Shown: one piece after another, positions 7,952-17,035 of the stretch | Position numbering within the stretch: the stretch's first letter is position 1 | Layout: each line of letters starts with the position of its first letter | Assembly (NCBI GenBank): GCA_030619685.1 | Contig: JAUXAX010000014.1 | Location: 1 to 39,334 of the forward strand | Direction: 5' to 3' | From: Dehalococcoidia bacterium | GTDB taxonomy: Bacteria > Chloroflexota > Dehalococcoidia > SZUA-161 | Length of the DNA stretch: 39,334 nt | Notes under the pieces: model-generated | The model's database searches: none | Seen by the model: only the letters and a program-made list of their open reading frames with translations | What the model was told of the DNA's origin: nothing | Translations under genes and position numbers: made by a program

Positions 7952-9574
7952 CTAGTCTTCCCCGAAATAGCCCTTTCCCCGTGCTTCAGCAATATACTCA
8001 GGCTCCGACCACCACTTTTCGATCCCCAGGTCCTCTGCTATGGTGTTTGCGGCAATGTAGCCGGGGCCAAAGGTGACAAGCCCACCGGGATTGACGCTGG
8101 CCCCGCAGACGTAGAGATTCTTAATCGGCGTCCTGTGGTGAGAACACTCGTCGTTAGGCCTGTTATTTGCCATCTGAAATATCTCATACGCGCCCTGCTT
8201 GATCGACCCCTGAACCATGTCAAGATATTTGGTTGAGAAGTCAATAGGAGCCACAAAGTATGTCCACAGCACCTTGTCCCTTGTCATGTTGGGAGCATAT
8301 TTCTGCAAGGTGGCCAGGAACCGCTCTTCGCGCTCCTCCCTGAGTTTATGGTCCCACCACTTCTCGGCACCGTCCTTAAGATTGAAAGGAGCCATCTCGT
8401 ACATGGATGCGGTATGTCTCCCCGGAGGTGCTTGGCTGGGGTCATGCATTGTAGGGAAAACAGCGTCGAGTCGGACGTTTGACGACAATTCACCTCTATC
8501 TATTTCCTGCCAGTGATTTATCAGGTCATCCGGAGTCTCATAGCCCAGGATGTACATGAGCCCCTTGTTAATGTCCTGGTCAGCAGCGAAGGCAGGGAGC
8601 TCCTCCAATGCTGCATGAACTGAACACAGGCTCCACTTCTCCCAATGCCAATTCTTGATCGTGTCTACAAACTCGCCGGACAGGTGTTCCTCACCTACTA
8701 GGTCGAGGAAGGTCTGGTGGGGGTCTATGCTGCTGACCACGGCCTTCTCCGCCTCGTACACAGTGCCATCTTCAAGCTCAACTCCCTTCGCAGTCCCATC
8801 CTCCACTATGATCCGCTTGATCTTTATGCTGCCCCTGAGATGCCCTCCACCCGGCTCCTGGATAACCCTGGACAGTGCATTGCTCAATCTATGTGACCCC
8901 CCAAGGCAAAGCCTAGAGTTAACCGCTCTGTTCAGCATGAGGGGAACGAGGAAACCAAGGCCACCGTTGTCATATTCCAGCCCCCAGTGGCAGGCGAGAT
9001 AGAGCATCAATGTCCTGACCCGCTCGTTCTCGAAGAGCTCATCGACAATCTCTTGCGGGCTCTTAGGTTGATACTCCGATATTTCCCTGCCAACAGCAGT
9101 TTTCTCCAGGCCAATCACTGCCTCCAAGGTCGGCAAAGGCCTCACATAGGTACCGGGGGCGAGAAACTCATCCATGTAGAGCTTGAACTTATGGAAGACC
9201 TCCCGGTAGGTGTCAGCGTCCTTGCTTGAGAACCTGGCTATGGAGTCGCACGATCTGTCCACATCTGAGTAGAGACAGAGACACTTGCCATCAGAGAAAG
9301 GCATCGCCACCTGTAGCTCCGGGTAGACATACTTGCAGCGGTACTTCTCCAGTTCCAGGTCCTTGTAGGGAGGTGCGTAGTCCACCATCATGTGGTATAT
9401 GGCATGAGTATTATGAAGAAAGCCGCCCAGCGTTACCTCTTCCGTAGCAAGCCCCCCGCCGACCTCAAAGTACCTTTCCAGCACCAGCACCTTCTGTCCA
9501 GCTTTGCTCAAGTAAGCCGCCACACAGAGCCCATTGGGACCGCCTCCTATGATGATGAAGTCATACTTTGTCAT
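7952..9574 (-). CDS. Phytoene-desaturase-like FAD-dependent oxidoreductase (first of three listed; last in transcription order)
   Basis: 540 residues, close to CrtI-type amine oxidase/phytoene desaturase size. The N-terminal FAD fold is YDFIIIGGGPNGLCVAAYLS, followed by VLVLERYFEVGGG, where the Glu binds the ribose and GGG is the flavin loop. The C-terminus reads LYVCGASVNPGG and GPGYIAANTIAEDLG, the second FAD-contact region of this family. Members desaturate or isomerise polyenes, or oxidise cyclic substrates; the true reaction here is unknown because no other carotenoid genes are present. It starts after a GAGGGAAGGGA site and lies 60 nt downstream of another member of the same family, so the genes probably form one operon and may form a hetero-oligomer. 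Confidence 0.85.
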   Translation of the reverse strand: MTKYDFIIIGGGPNGLCVAAYLSKAGQKVLVLERYFEVGGGLATEEVTLGGFLHNTHAIYHMMVDYAPPYKDLELEKYRCKYVYPELQVAMPFSDGKCLCLYSDVDRSCDSIARFSSKDADTYREVFHKFKLYMDEFLAPGTYVRPLPTLEAVIGLEKTAVGREISEYQPKSPQEIVDELFENERVRTLMLYLACHWGLEYDNGGLGFLVPLMLNRAVNSRLCLGGSHRLSNALSRVIQEPGGGHLRGSIKIKRIIVEDGTAKGVELEDGTVYEAEKAVVSSIDPHQTFLDLVGEEHLSGEFVDTIKNWHWEKWSLCSVHAALEELPAFAADQDINKGLMYILGYETPDDLINHWQEIDRGELSSNVRLDAVFPTMHDPSQAPPGRHTASMYEMAPFNLKDGAEKWWDHKLREEREERFLATLQKYAPNMTRDKVLWTYFVAPIDFSTKYLDMVQGSIKQGAYEIFQMANNRPNDECSHHRTPIKNLYVCGASVNPGGLVTFGPGYIAANTIAEDLGIEKWWSEPEYIAEARGKGYFGED

Positions 9575-9634
9575 TTCCCTTCCCTCAAATGTTACTCCTC
9601 CTTGACCAACCCCTGGCTTCTGGCAAATTGCCTC

Positions 9635-11311
9635 TTACCACATGCGTCCCGCTTCCTCCCAGGGCTTTCTCAGGCCAAGGTGCTGTTGGATTCTCTTGTA
9701 ACAGTTGTAGCCAGAATAACCTAGACTCCCCAGGCTGCCGCAGTGGTTGGAACTGGAGGCCATATAGAACGCCTCTATCCCTGGAACCTGGTACTGGGCG
9801 AGCTCAGGAATCGGCCGAAACTTGTACCACTGGCTGGGGATTTGAGCCGTGGTATACATGCAACCTTCCACATAGTTGGCGTTTCTCCGCTGCATATCAA
9901 GGGGGGTGGGAATGTGCGCAGCTATCACATTGTCTCGGGTCATGTTGGGTGCGTACTTCTGCCATTCCGCCCTGATACGCTCCGGTATCTCCTTTTTGAT
10001 TTGTGCCCACTCCCGCTCACTCAACCAGCTGGCAGGAGGGGGGAACCCCTCAGACACTTTGCCAACATGCTTCCCCGGAGGACCATAGCTTGGATCCCAT
10101 TGAGTAGTGATAGACGCGGAGGGATAAGCCTTGTCTGGCCATTGTCCCGGCTTTATATGCTGCATCTTGTAGCGGTATTCCCGGTAAAGGTACTCGACAT
10201 CAGTGTCGCCAAAAAATACCCAGCGGGCTTTGCCACAGTCGGGATTCCAACTCGCTGCGCTATACTCGGGCAGCTCATGTAAGGCCATGTTCCCCCAGAA
10301 AAGTTGTGACCTGTCGTTCCTCAGATTGTTGATTTTCCTGCGGATCTCGCTATCTATCTCTACGTCACGGAGCAGCCTGTTGATCGTCTGCCCGACCTCG
10401 GTAGTGGTGATTACCAGTCTTTTGGCCTCGATCTCAGTTCCGTCGGCTAGCCTGATTCCCCAGGCACGACCGTTCTCCACCAGGACGAGGTCGACATCGG
10501 CCCCTACGAAGAACTTCCCACCCTGTTCGCTCAAGGCTCTCTGGAGGGCGTGCGCAATGTTGTGTGCGCCACCTTCAGCGACGGCCATTCCAGCGAGGCC
10601 AGCAAAGGCAGGCATCGGCAAGGTGGCCAGCTGGACGGGAGCAATGTCATCACCCGCTATCCCATTGAAATACTGCCACTGCAAAGCAAAAGACCTCATT
10701 TCCGCGCTTTCATAGAGGTCGCAGACTATCTCATACTCGGTCATGAACGGGTACCTGGGGTCGAACCCTTCCTCCGGATCATACATCAGCTGGTCCATGG
10801 GGTCGCGTTCCCCAGGCAGGGGTGGAGGGTTGAACAGTATTTCAAATTCTAGCATCAGCCATTTCCACAACTTCGTATTTACCATCTTTGCCATGTTGTC
10901 GGCATCCCGCGGCGATATCCGCTCCAATTCCTTGAGGTTCTTGTCAATGATGTCCTGTCTGGGGAAGGGCATCCCTATATCTTTGCTCCACTCTAGCGCC
11001 TGATAGACAACTATGCACCTGTCATCGGGAAACACTTTGGACATCATTACTTCAGGGAGAATGAACTTCAGCCCCTTTTCCTCGAGCTTGAAGTCGTAGT
11101 TTACCGGGCTCATCCAGAAGGCTATGATCTCGGCATGAGGGTTGGCGATGAAACCCGGCGCCGGCTGGGGATCACTGCACAAAGCGCCACCCAACTCGTG
11201 CTTCTGCTCAAAGAGGCCCACGGTCATGCCGTTAAGGGCCATGTAATTGCTGATTACCAGGCCCTCTTTGCCTCCTCCAATTATCACCGCATCGAAGCTT
11301 GCATCAGCCAT
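9635..11311 (-). CDS. Phytoene-desaturase-like FAD-dependent oxidoreductase (second of three)
   Basis: 558 residues from the ATG at 11311. This start is chosen because GAGGAGG lies 5 nt upstream and the FAD fold begins right after it (FDAVIIGGGKEGLVISNYMA). An ATG 39 nt further upstream at 11350 has no ribosome site. The nucleotide loop GGGKEG differs from the usual GxGxxG context found in its two neighbours but keeps the glycines. LFEQKHELGGALCSD supplies the ribose-binding Glu and flavin loop. The C-terminus (GIEAFYMASSSNH, LGSLGYSGYN) is where the conserved C-terminal FAD contact should be, but it is diverged. It is therefore the most unusual of the three paralogous genes and may be a non-catalytic or altered-specificity partner. 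Confidence 0.82.
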   Translation of the reverse strand: MADASFDAVIIGGGKEGLVISNYMALNGMTVGLFEQKHELGGALCSDPQPAPGFIANPHAEIIAFWMSPVNYDFKLEEKGLKFILPEVMMSKVFPDDRCIVVYQALEWSKDIGMPFPRQDIIDKNLKELERISPRDADNMAKMVNTKLWKWLMLEFEILFNPPPLPGERDPMDQLMYDPEEGFDPRYPFMTEYEIVCDLYESAEMRSFALQWQYFNGIAGDDIAPVQLATLPMPAFAGLAGMAVAEGGAHNIAHALQRALSEQGGKFFVGADVDLVLVENGRAWGIRLADGTEIEAKRLVITTTEVGQTINRLLRDVEIDSEIRRKINNLRNDRSQLFWGNMALHELPEYSAASWNPDCGKARWVFFGDTDVEYLYREYRYKMQHIKPGQWPDKAYPSASITTQWDPSYGPPGKHVGKVSEGFPPPASWLSEREWAQIKKEIPERIRAEWQKYAPNMTRDNVIAAHIPTPLDMQRRNANYVEGCMYTTAQIPSQWYKFRPIPELAQYQVPGIEAFYMASSSNHCGSLGSLGYSGYNCYKRIQQHLGLRKPWEEAGRMW

Positions 11312-11426
11312 TTGTACCTCCTCGTATTGCTCTTTTGTCGTGCCAGCCACGGCATGGCTTTGGGAATCACCACCTATGGCGACGATTGTTGCAACGATTC
11401 CCTTTGCGCATTCCGGGGCTTCAAAC

Positions 11427-12869
11427 CTATGAGCGCATGTACTTTAGAATTCTCTCGCATAAAGGGAAGACCATCTGATAGATCTTGTCAGAGACCATAC
11501 TGGCTACGGACCAAACTGAATCGCCGGCAAAGAACAGCCCCCGGATATTCGGTGATTGCAAATCGATTTCCGTTGGGACCCTGGCCCAGGCATACCTCCC
11601 CCAGTTGAGCTGCAGCGACATCCCCTTATATTCAATGGCTTTGACAAAACCCGGGAATACCTTTTCAACGGCTGCCTCCCATCTTCTAATTGCTTCATTC
11701 ACTACTTCCGGTGGAGAGGTAAGACCAAGGTGGGTATCCGGAAGCCCACCCGGGATGTAAGAGTACAGATACTGCTTCCCCGGTGGCTCCTCAACATTGA
11801 AGAGCGGGTAACCCAAGCACCAGTCTCCAACGTAGGTAGGCAGACCATAGTCAGGGTCAAAGATATGTACCCAGCCATATCCATCCTTTGGTATGACCTC
11901 CTCACGAAGAAGATAGAACACAGACAGGTCTTCGTAGGTTAGCCTTCCACACAGCTCAATAGACTCAGCCCAGTCCTTCGTCAGAAACTCACGTCTAAGG
12001 ACGTTTCTTGCTACTGCTTCAAAGATGGGTATTGCTGATATGACAACCGGAGCGCCGTATTCCTCCAAAAAGTGTGTTTCATTATTATGAACAATAACCC
12101 CTTTTGCTTCCCCATTTTCGATCAGGATGCTTCTAGCTCTTCTGTTCGTCAGGACTGTTCCCCCGTGATCTGTGTAATACTTGGTCAGAGGGGCTATGAC
12201 CATATCTTCCATATGTCCCTGCTTCGGATACCAGAATAGGAGGGCACCCACCTTTGGGAAGGCACCAAGGACATTGGCGAATCCTCCGTAGTTCACATCC
12301 GTGGCAAGCGCACCCATAAGGGGTGAGGCTAGATGAAGAACGGCGTTGGCTATGGGGTCTTCGACATTTCTATTGATCCAGTCATCAAAACTTACGTTTA
12401 TCAGCCGACGACATTCCTCTTCAGAAGTATCTTCCATGATTCTAAAGGCTTTGCTAAGTGCCTGCCTCGATGGCTCCTCCATAGGCAGACCGCTGCCAAA
12501 AGCGAAGAAGTCGAAAAAGTTATCCACCCCCTTGTTCGGGTCCATTGAGAAATACTCGATCCTGTTGGGGCTATCCTTGTTGAGTAATCCCATGGTCCAG
12601 TCTATTTCCTTGGTCTCCTTGGGGACGATTCCCATGTGAGCCAAGTACTTATACATAAAGGTTTCGTCAGGTCTGTGAACCAGTGCCGTTGGCATGCGAA
12701 CGCCATTATCCGAGCGGCACCCGTGGAAATTGACGGAACGATACCGTCCTCCAAGATTAGGTTCCCTCTCTATAATCGCTGAAGATATACCTTCCTTAGC
12801 CAGCAGACTCCCTATAGTTAAACCCCCGGGGCCCCCTCCCACAATAAGAACCTCGAACTTCTCCTGCAT
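11427..12869 (-). CDS. CrtI-like FAD-dependent oxidoreductase (third of three; first gene of the operon)
   Basis: 480 residues. The FAD fold reads FEVLIVGGGPGGLTIGSLLA, with IIEREPNLGGRYRS as ribose-binding Glu and flavin loop. The C-terminal FAD-contact region NIRGLFFAGDSVWSVASMVS is well kept. It is shorter than its two downstream neighbours and less like phytoene desaturase, nearer to the broad NAD(P)/FAD-dependent group. It is the first gene after the promoter at 12921-12949. An AAAGGG ribosome site lies 9 nt before the ATG. The next gene starts 115 nt beyond its stop. Three non-identical flavoproteins of one superfamily in a row suggest successive oxidations or reductions of a single substrate. 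Confidence 0.83.
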   Translation of the reverse strand: MQEKFEVLIVGGGPGGLTIGSLLAKEGISSAIIEREPNLGGRYRSVNFHGCRSDNGVRMPTALVHRPDETFMYKYLAHMGIVPKETKEIDWTMGLLNKDSPNRIEYFSMDPNKGVDNFFDFFAFGSGLPMEEPSRQALSKAFRIMEDTSEEECRRLINVSFDDWINRNVEDPIANAVLHLASPLMGALATDVNYGGFANVLGAFPKVGALLFWYPKQGHMEDMVIAPLTKYYTDHGGTVLTNRRARSILIENGEAKGVIVHNNETHFLEEYGAPVVISAIPIFEAVARNVLRREFLTKDWAESIELCGRLTYEDLSVFYLLREEVIPKDGYGWVHIFDPDYGLPTYVGDWCLGYPLFNVEEPPGKQYLYSYIPGGLPDTHLGLTSPPEVVNEAIRRWEAAVEKVFPGFVKAIEYKGMSLQLNWGRYAWARVPTEIDLQSPNIRGLFFAGDSVWSVASMVSDKIYQMVFPLCERILKYMRS

Positions 12870-12920
12870 GGTTATTTTCCCTTTCTAGTATTTTGCTACG
12901 ATTCGTTGTAGGATGCGAAT

Positions 12921-12949
12921 AAAGTAGCATGACGCACACTCTGCGTCAA
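12921..12949 (-). promoter_or_regulatory. Promoter with embedded operator for the FAD-oxidoreductase operon
   Basis: On the minus strand TTGACG (12949-12944) is followed after exactly 17 nt by TACTTT (12926-12921), itself preceded by TGC, an extended -10. A perfect inverted repeat, TGACGCA-N5-TGCGTCA, occupies 12930-12948, so it covers the -35 box and most of the spacer. That is where a repressor blocks polymerase. The first gene begins about 50 nt downstream at 12869. The rest of the gap, 12950-13140, shows no feature I can support. Confidence 0.55.
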
Positions 12950-13140
12950 GCAAATTCGCCCAACTTTTATCTGGTTTTTGCGCCCTGTTCACCAACACTG
13001 ACTGCGCAAGAACCGGCGTGGCTCTTAACAGGGATGGCTTGATAAAAGTTGAATGTACGGGCAATTTGAAGTTCGAGTAGCTTACCTGGCGGAGAAGATG
13101 GAATATAGTTAAAAGCACTCTAACCCCTGGGATGCAAAGT

Positions 13141-13287
13141 CTATTTGCCACCTGATAGAGAATGCTCCTGCTGAAGCCTTTGCCTCAGCAGGTGGGCTAC
13201 CGTCTCCATTGCTTCGGGCCCCAGCGAGGTAAGCAACTCCGCTAGCTCGCATAGAGGGTCTGGTCGAGCCTGCTCCAGTAGAGGTTA
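13141..13287 (-). other. In-frame 48-codon open tail after the chelatase stop codon
   Basis: The chelatase ends with TAA at 13287-13285. In the same frame translation could continue for 48 codons to TAG at 13143-13141. The tail is protein-like: CELAELLTSLGPEAMETVA, then HLLRQRLQQEHSLSGGK, an amphipathic helix pattern. It has no upstream ATG of its own, only an internal Met, and no clear ribosome site. It may be a former C-terminal extension cut off by a nonsense change, a readthrough product, or a fragment of a lost small gene. Chelatase homologues usually end near the present stop, which favours the last option. Confidence 0.4.
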
Positions 13288-15291
13288 ACCCAAGGTAGAC
13301 TCGCATCCTGACCGAGGATTTGCATCTTCCCCAAATGTCCCCAGCGCCTTTACTACATCCACAACTCTCTTGGAATCCAGCTCGTCCAGCCTGTAGTACA
13401 CCCCGCCGCCTGCCTCGACGATCTCCTTGTTATATCCCAGATTGAGAAAACCATCGTCGGAATCTATGACCACCAGATTTATGCCCTGCTTCTTGATCTC
13501 TTTTGCGATGGAGATAACCTCCTTTCTTACGTCTGTCTCCATCGCTATGTTGCCCCTTCCGTCGGAAACGAGCACCATGATAGGTATTATGTTCCTGTTC
13601 TTCCACAACTGAGTTCTTAGAACGTGTAGACCCTTGTAGAGCCCGTCCGAAAGAGGAGTCCTTCCTGCCGCGGGGAGCTCCCTGAGGTATTTAACGGCTA
13701 ACTCCACGCTGGAGGTGGGGTACAAGAGAACATCCGCTTTGTTCCCGGCGACAGCGATGAAGCCCACCTTATCCCTTTTCTGGTAGGAATCCTCAAGCAG
13801 GGCCATAACAGCCCTCTTTGCCATCTCCATCCCCCGCATCACTGCCATGGATCCCGAGGCATCGACCACGAACACAATCACAGAGGAAACCTTTTTTGCC
13901 CTGACCTTTTCCCTGAGATCCTCCTTCTCTATCCTCAGATCGCCTTTCCTTGCCACAGAGGCCCTTATCGTAGCATCTATGGCGATGTCGGTGGTCTTCC
14001 CCTCCGGTATAGTGGCCTTCACATACTTCCCGCTGTGAGTGCTCAGGGTCCGAGCCCTCCTCCCCGAGCCCACCCTCCGCTTCCTGTCCTTGCCCACCTT
14101 TATCTCGAACTTCTTATGTGGTCCTATCTCGAAGGTTTTCTTCAGACCCCTCTGACCCTCGTCAATCTGCGCACGGGAATCCCCTTCTTCATCCTCACTA
14201 GGGCCGCCAGACTCACTGTCGCCCTGCTCGCTGTTCTCACCGTCGAGAGCGGGGGTCTTCCGCTGGCGGATAATTGCTTCGACCCTTTCCGTTACCGGCT
14301 TCGGTTCCTCAAAGGGCATTCTCCTCATTCTGTGGGGCAGAACCAGTTCCGCCGCCTCCCTTACATCTTCTCCAATGACATTCTTCCTTTGATTGTAGGC
14401 GGCTATCGTCTTCCCAGCTCTGGCGATCAAGAAATCCGCTCGATGTCCATGCACCTCGAATTCAAGACAGATCGCCGCTATGGTCTTCAGCAGGTCTTCT
14501 GCAATCTCGACCTCTTTAAGAAGCTCCCTCGCCTTGAGCATCCTTTGTCTGAGCTCTTCTTGTTCCTTTTCATATCCCTTGGAGAACGATTCCGGGTCTT
14601 TTTCGAAATCCTCCACCACCCTTATGATTTCAATTCTTTCCTCTGCATCCCTTATTCCTTTGATATCTACCGAGAGTCCGAATCTATCTAAAAGCTGAGG
14701 TCGGATTTCTCCTTCCTCCGGGTTCATAGTTCCTACCAAGATAAACTTGGAGGGGTGAGAAACAGAAATGCCCTCCCTTTCTACGGTATTCACCCCCATG
14801 GCAGCGGAATCGAGCAGAATATCTGTTAGGTGATCGTCCAGCAGATTGACTTCATCTATATACAGGATGCCCTGGTTGACTTCAGCCAGGATCCCCGGCT
14901 CCAGGGCTTTTGTCCCCTCTCTCAATGCCTTCTCTATATCCAGGGCCCCCGTCACTCTATCCTCAGTGGCTCCCAAAGGTAGTTCCACTACCTTTATCTT
15001 CCTCGTCGCCGTGGGGAGTTCCTCCCCTCGCATGTAGCTGGCATTGCAGGCACTACACTGAAGTGAGGGATCGTTCGGGCTGCAGTTAAATGGACACCTT
15101 ACCACCTCTATCTCCGGCAAGAGGTCGGCCAAGGCCCTAACGGCAGTGGACTTGCCCGTCCCCTTCTCACCCCTGACCAAAACCCCAAGAAGGCTGGGGT
15201 TTATAGCGTTCAACACCAAAGCCTGCTTGAGTTTACGCTGCCCCACTATCGCCGTGAACGGAAGAATGACCCTTTTCATCTGGTTAGACAC
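13285..15291 (-). CDS. Fused BchI/BchD-type AAA+ and VWA chelatase subunit (putative cobalto-/magnesium chelatase)
   Basis: 668 residues. The N-terminal AAA+ domain (about 1-330) has Walker A GEKGTGKS, a Cys-containing insertion ([18 protein letters not shown]) typical of BchI/CobS-like proteins, Walker [12 protein letters not shown] and sensor [11 protein letters not shown] charged linker (about 350-420) is rich in Glu, Ser and Gly. The C-terminal VWA domain has the MIDAS motif DASGSM, then RTPLSDG and VSDGRGN. This layout is that of the combined I+D subunit that drives metal insertion into a tetrapyrrole with a CobN/BchH large subunit, which is not in this window. I chose the GTG at 15291, preceded by AAAGGCGG at 7 nt; an ATG at 15279 is possible. 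A promoter lies about 90 nt upstream. Confidence 0.88.
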   Translation of the reverse strand: MSNQMKRVILPFTAIVGQRKLKQALVLNAINPSLLGVLVRGEKGTGKSTAVRALADLLPEIEVVRCPFNCSPNDPSLQCSACNASYMRGEELPTATRKIKVVELPLGATEDRVTGALDIEKALREGTKALEPGILAEVNQGILYIDEVNLLDDHLTDILLDSAAMGVNTVEREGISVSHPSKFILVGTMNPEEGEIRPQLLDRFGLSVDIKGIRDAEERIEIIRVVEDFEKDPESFSKGYEKEQEELRQRMLKARELLKEVEIAEDLLKTIAAICLEFEVHGHRADFLIARAGKTIAAYNQRKNVIGEDVREAAELVLPHRMRRMPFEEPKPVTERVEAIIRQRKTPALDGENSEQGDSESGGPSEDEEGDSRAQIDEGQRGLKKTFEIGPHKKFEIKVGKDRKRRVGSGRRARTLSTHSGKYVKATIPEGKTTDIAIDATIRASVARKGDLRIEKEDLREKVRAKKVSSVIVFVVDASGSMAVMRGMEMAKRAVMALLEDSYQKRDKVGFIAVAGNKADVLLYPTSSVELAVKYLRELPAAGRTPLSDGLYKGLHVLRTQLWKNRNIIPIMVLVSDGRGNIAMETDVRKEVISIAKEIKKQGINLVVIDSDDGFLNLGYNKEIVEAGGGVYYRLDELDSKRVVDVVKALGTFGEDANPRSGCESTLG

Positions 15292-15377
15292 TTTATTACC
15301 GCCTTTCAGCTCTCTAGTTTTCCCACCCGTTATCCGCGTCACCTTACCACGAATACGCGCCCATTTCCTGTGCCTAT

Positions 15378-15406
15378 TTCGTACAGGATTTACGGCGATT
15401 TGTCAA
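15378..15406 (-). promoter_or_regulatory. Possible promoter for the chelatase gene
   Basis: On the minus strand a perfect TTGACA (15406-15401) is followed after 17 nt by TACGAA (15383-15378), a poor -10 with only three consensus bases. It lies in the divergent gap between the chelatase and the HAD gene at a sensible distance from the GTG start. The perfect -35 makes it plausible; the weak -10 suggests an activator or low expression. Confidence 0.35.
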
Positions 15407-15538
15407 GCGCTTGCGAGAATATCACATAATGTGTATGGGCATTGAACTGTCCCGGGACCTGAGGGATGGGGACGGCAAGGTGGCACGCATCCCTGTGTGT
15501 ATGGTAAACTACACTCTTAGACCTCTGGAGTGATCGCT

Positions 15539-16288
15539 ATGCCGTGTGATGCCATAATATGCGATTGGAACGGGACACTAATAGGGTATCGAACTGAGAG
15601 GCCTATTTTGGAGGGCGTAGCAGTGGACGTGTTCAAAGCCTCTATCCCCTTTCATCCCTTCCGAATGGCTCGCATCCTCAAAGCGAGGAGGGAACTGGAG
15701 ACGCTGTACCGGGAAGGACGCCGTGACAATGAAAATGAATTTGATTTCGTGAGAGAGATGTTCCGAATCTATAATGAGCGAATAATAAACGGGGTACCAG
15801 TTTCGATAATACGCCGCTCGATTGAGCAGCATGCAAATAAGCAGCAAACGCAGGCCAAACTCGATCACAGGATTCTGAGGCCCATCAAGCAGTGTCACCA
15901 GGCCGGCAAGACCACAGGTATCTTCTCTGCCGGATACAAGTACGGCATCGAGAGGATTCTAACAGTTGCCGGGTATTACAGATACTTTGATTTCTGTGAG
16001 GCTGACCAGCTCAGGGAAAACAATGGGAGGGCTATTGAATTCGCGCTGGACATCTATAAGAGGAAGCCCACGCTATTGCTAGGGTTGCTCAGGGACAGGA
16101 ATATGGAGGCAAGCAGAGTGGCGTATCTCGGTGACAGCGAAGACGACGAAGGCTGCTTTGAAATCGTGGGATATCCGGTGTTGGCCTTTCTGGCTCCGGC
16201 GGAGCTAAAAGAGAGCTGCGCCCGAAAGTATAAAGCCTTCGTCCCAGCGAATGAAAAGGATTTGGTGAACTATCTCAGGTATGCTTGA
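15539..16288 (+). CDS. HAD-superfamily hydrolase (phosphatase-like)
   Basis: 249 residues from the ATG at 15539, which follows CTGGAG at 8 nt; a GTG 9 nt upstream overlaps that site and is less likely. HAD motif I is DWNGTL near residue 9, with the nucleophile Asp but Asn in the usual Asp/Thr position of DxD. Motif II is TGIFSAGYK. Motif IV is YLGDSEDD. The cap between motifs I and II is helical and Arg-rich. The protein is cytoplasmic and probably a small-molecule phosphatase; the substrate is unknown. The Asn at the second position of motif I weakens the usual general acid/base, so activity could be altered. It stands alone, divergent from the chelatase. Confidence 0.75.
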   Translation: MPCDAIICDWNGTLIGYRTERPILEGVAVDVFKASIPFHPFRMARILKARRELETLYREGRRDNENEFDFVREMFRIYNERIINGVPVSIIRRSIEQHANKQQTQAKLDHRILRPIKQCHQAGKTTGIFSAGYKYGIERILTVAGYYRYFDFCEADQLRENNGRAIEFALDIYKRKPTLLLGLLRDRNMEASRVAYLGDSEDDEGCFEIVGYPVLAFLAPAELKESCARKYKAFVPANEKDLVNYLRYA

Positions 16289-16348
16289 TACACTGTGATG
16301 CTACCAGGGACATGAGCGCATTTCCACATGTGCTTTCCCGAATTCATC

Positions 16349-16564
16349 CTATTCCCTTCTCTTCAATTTCTCCAAGGCCCTGAGCAGTGATGCATTCGCT
16401 TTACCCATTTCCTCACACGCTTCCATCAGGTCATCATGCACCGCGATCTCGCCGAAGCTTCTAGCCTTCTCCCCCCACTCCCTAAACTCTTCACCATGCT
16501 CCCTGTTATGTTTGACCCAGTAGTCCAATAATACCCTCAATTTGTCCTTCTCAGCTTGATCCAT
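16349..16564 (-). CDS. Small helical protein with HNREHGEEF motif (DUF8180-like)
   Basis: 71 residues from the ATG at 16564, chosen because GGAGG lies 8 nt upstream; an earlier in-frame start at 16606 has none. The chain is all helix and strongly charged, with LLDYWVKHNREHGEEFREW followed by LMEACEEMGKANASLLRALE. The W-x3-HN-x2-H-x2-EF pattern offers two His and acidic residues that could hold a metal ion. I recall it from a small family of helical domains (DUF8180), but this is from memory. It lies convergent to the HAD gene and has no obvious operon partner. Confidence 0.6.
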   Translation of the reverse strand: MDQAEKDKLRVLLDYWVKHNREHGEEFREWGEKARSFGEIAVHDDLMEACEEMGKANASLLRALEKLKRRE

Positions 16565-16628
16565 TAGGTTCGCCTCCTTCGCCGTCTCACGCCCAAGCAG
16601 CGCCAACAGGCCACGTCACAAAAAGGAA

Positions 16629-16823
16629 ATGGTGGGAGATATCGCCTTCGTACCTATTGAGGTGCTGCTGCTTCTGGCAGCGGGGGCTGGGCCAGTCGCT
16701 GGCGTGCTAGAACTCTCCTTCTTTGGCATATCGCTGGTCTGGCTGGTGGCGGTCTCGCTGCGGTCTCTTCGGCTGCCCAGCCGCCCAGGGTTGCAACAAG
16801 ACCTTGACCCTAGCGTTGCCTGA
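16629..16823 (+). pseudogene. Possible remnant of a small membrane-protein gene; rest of the 16607-17035 gap empty
   Basis: A frame beginning ATG at 16629, after AAAAAGGAA, reads MVGDIAFVPIEVLLLLAAGA. That resembles the second half of a conserved bacterial membrane protein whose hallmark is GDIAF-P-x-EVLLVT. After about 25 residues the match is lost and the frame becomes low-complexity until a stop at 16823. I infer a 5'-truncated, frame-disturbed fragment. Between 16824 and 17035 I see no further gene or structured element. Confidence 0.25.
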
Positions 16824-17035
16824 GACACTGCGCAGCTTCGCCAGAAGCGAAATCAACCTCTTTCACACTCTTTTGGCCCAGCCCCCGCTATCGCGCCAAG
16901 CGTCGCTGTGGTAGCCAGCCATTGGCTACTTCACCCAAGACCAAATCCTTTCAAAGCGCCTTGCTTTCTTGGTCACAATTTCCCTTTGCGCATGGTCCTT
17001 CCCGTTTCGGAGCAATGGCTTCTCCGCATACAGCG

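Noticed and set aside
14035..14691. A 218-codon plus-strand open frame
   Set aside because: It lies antisense inside the chelatase, whose domains are all recognisable. The translated frame has no family features.
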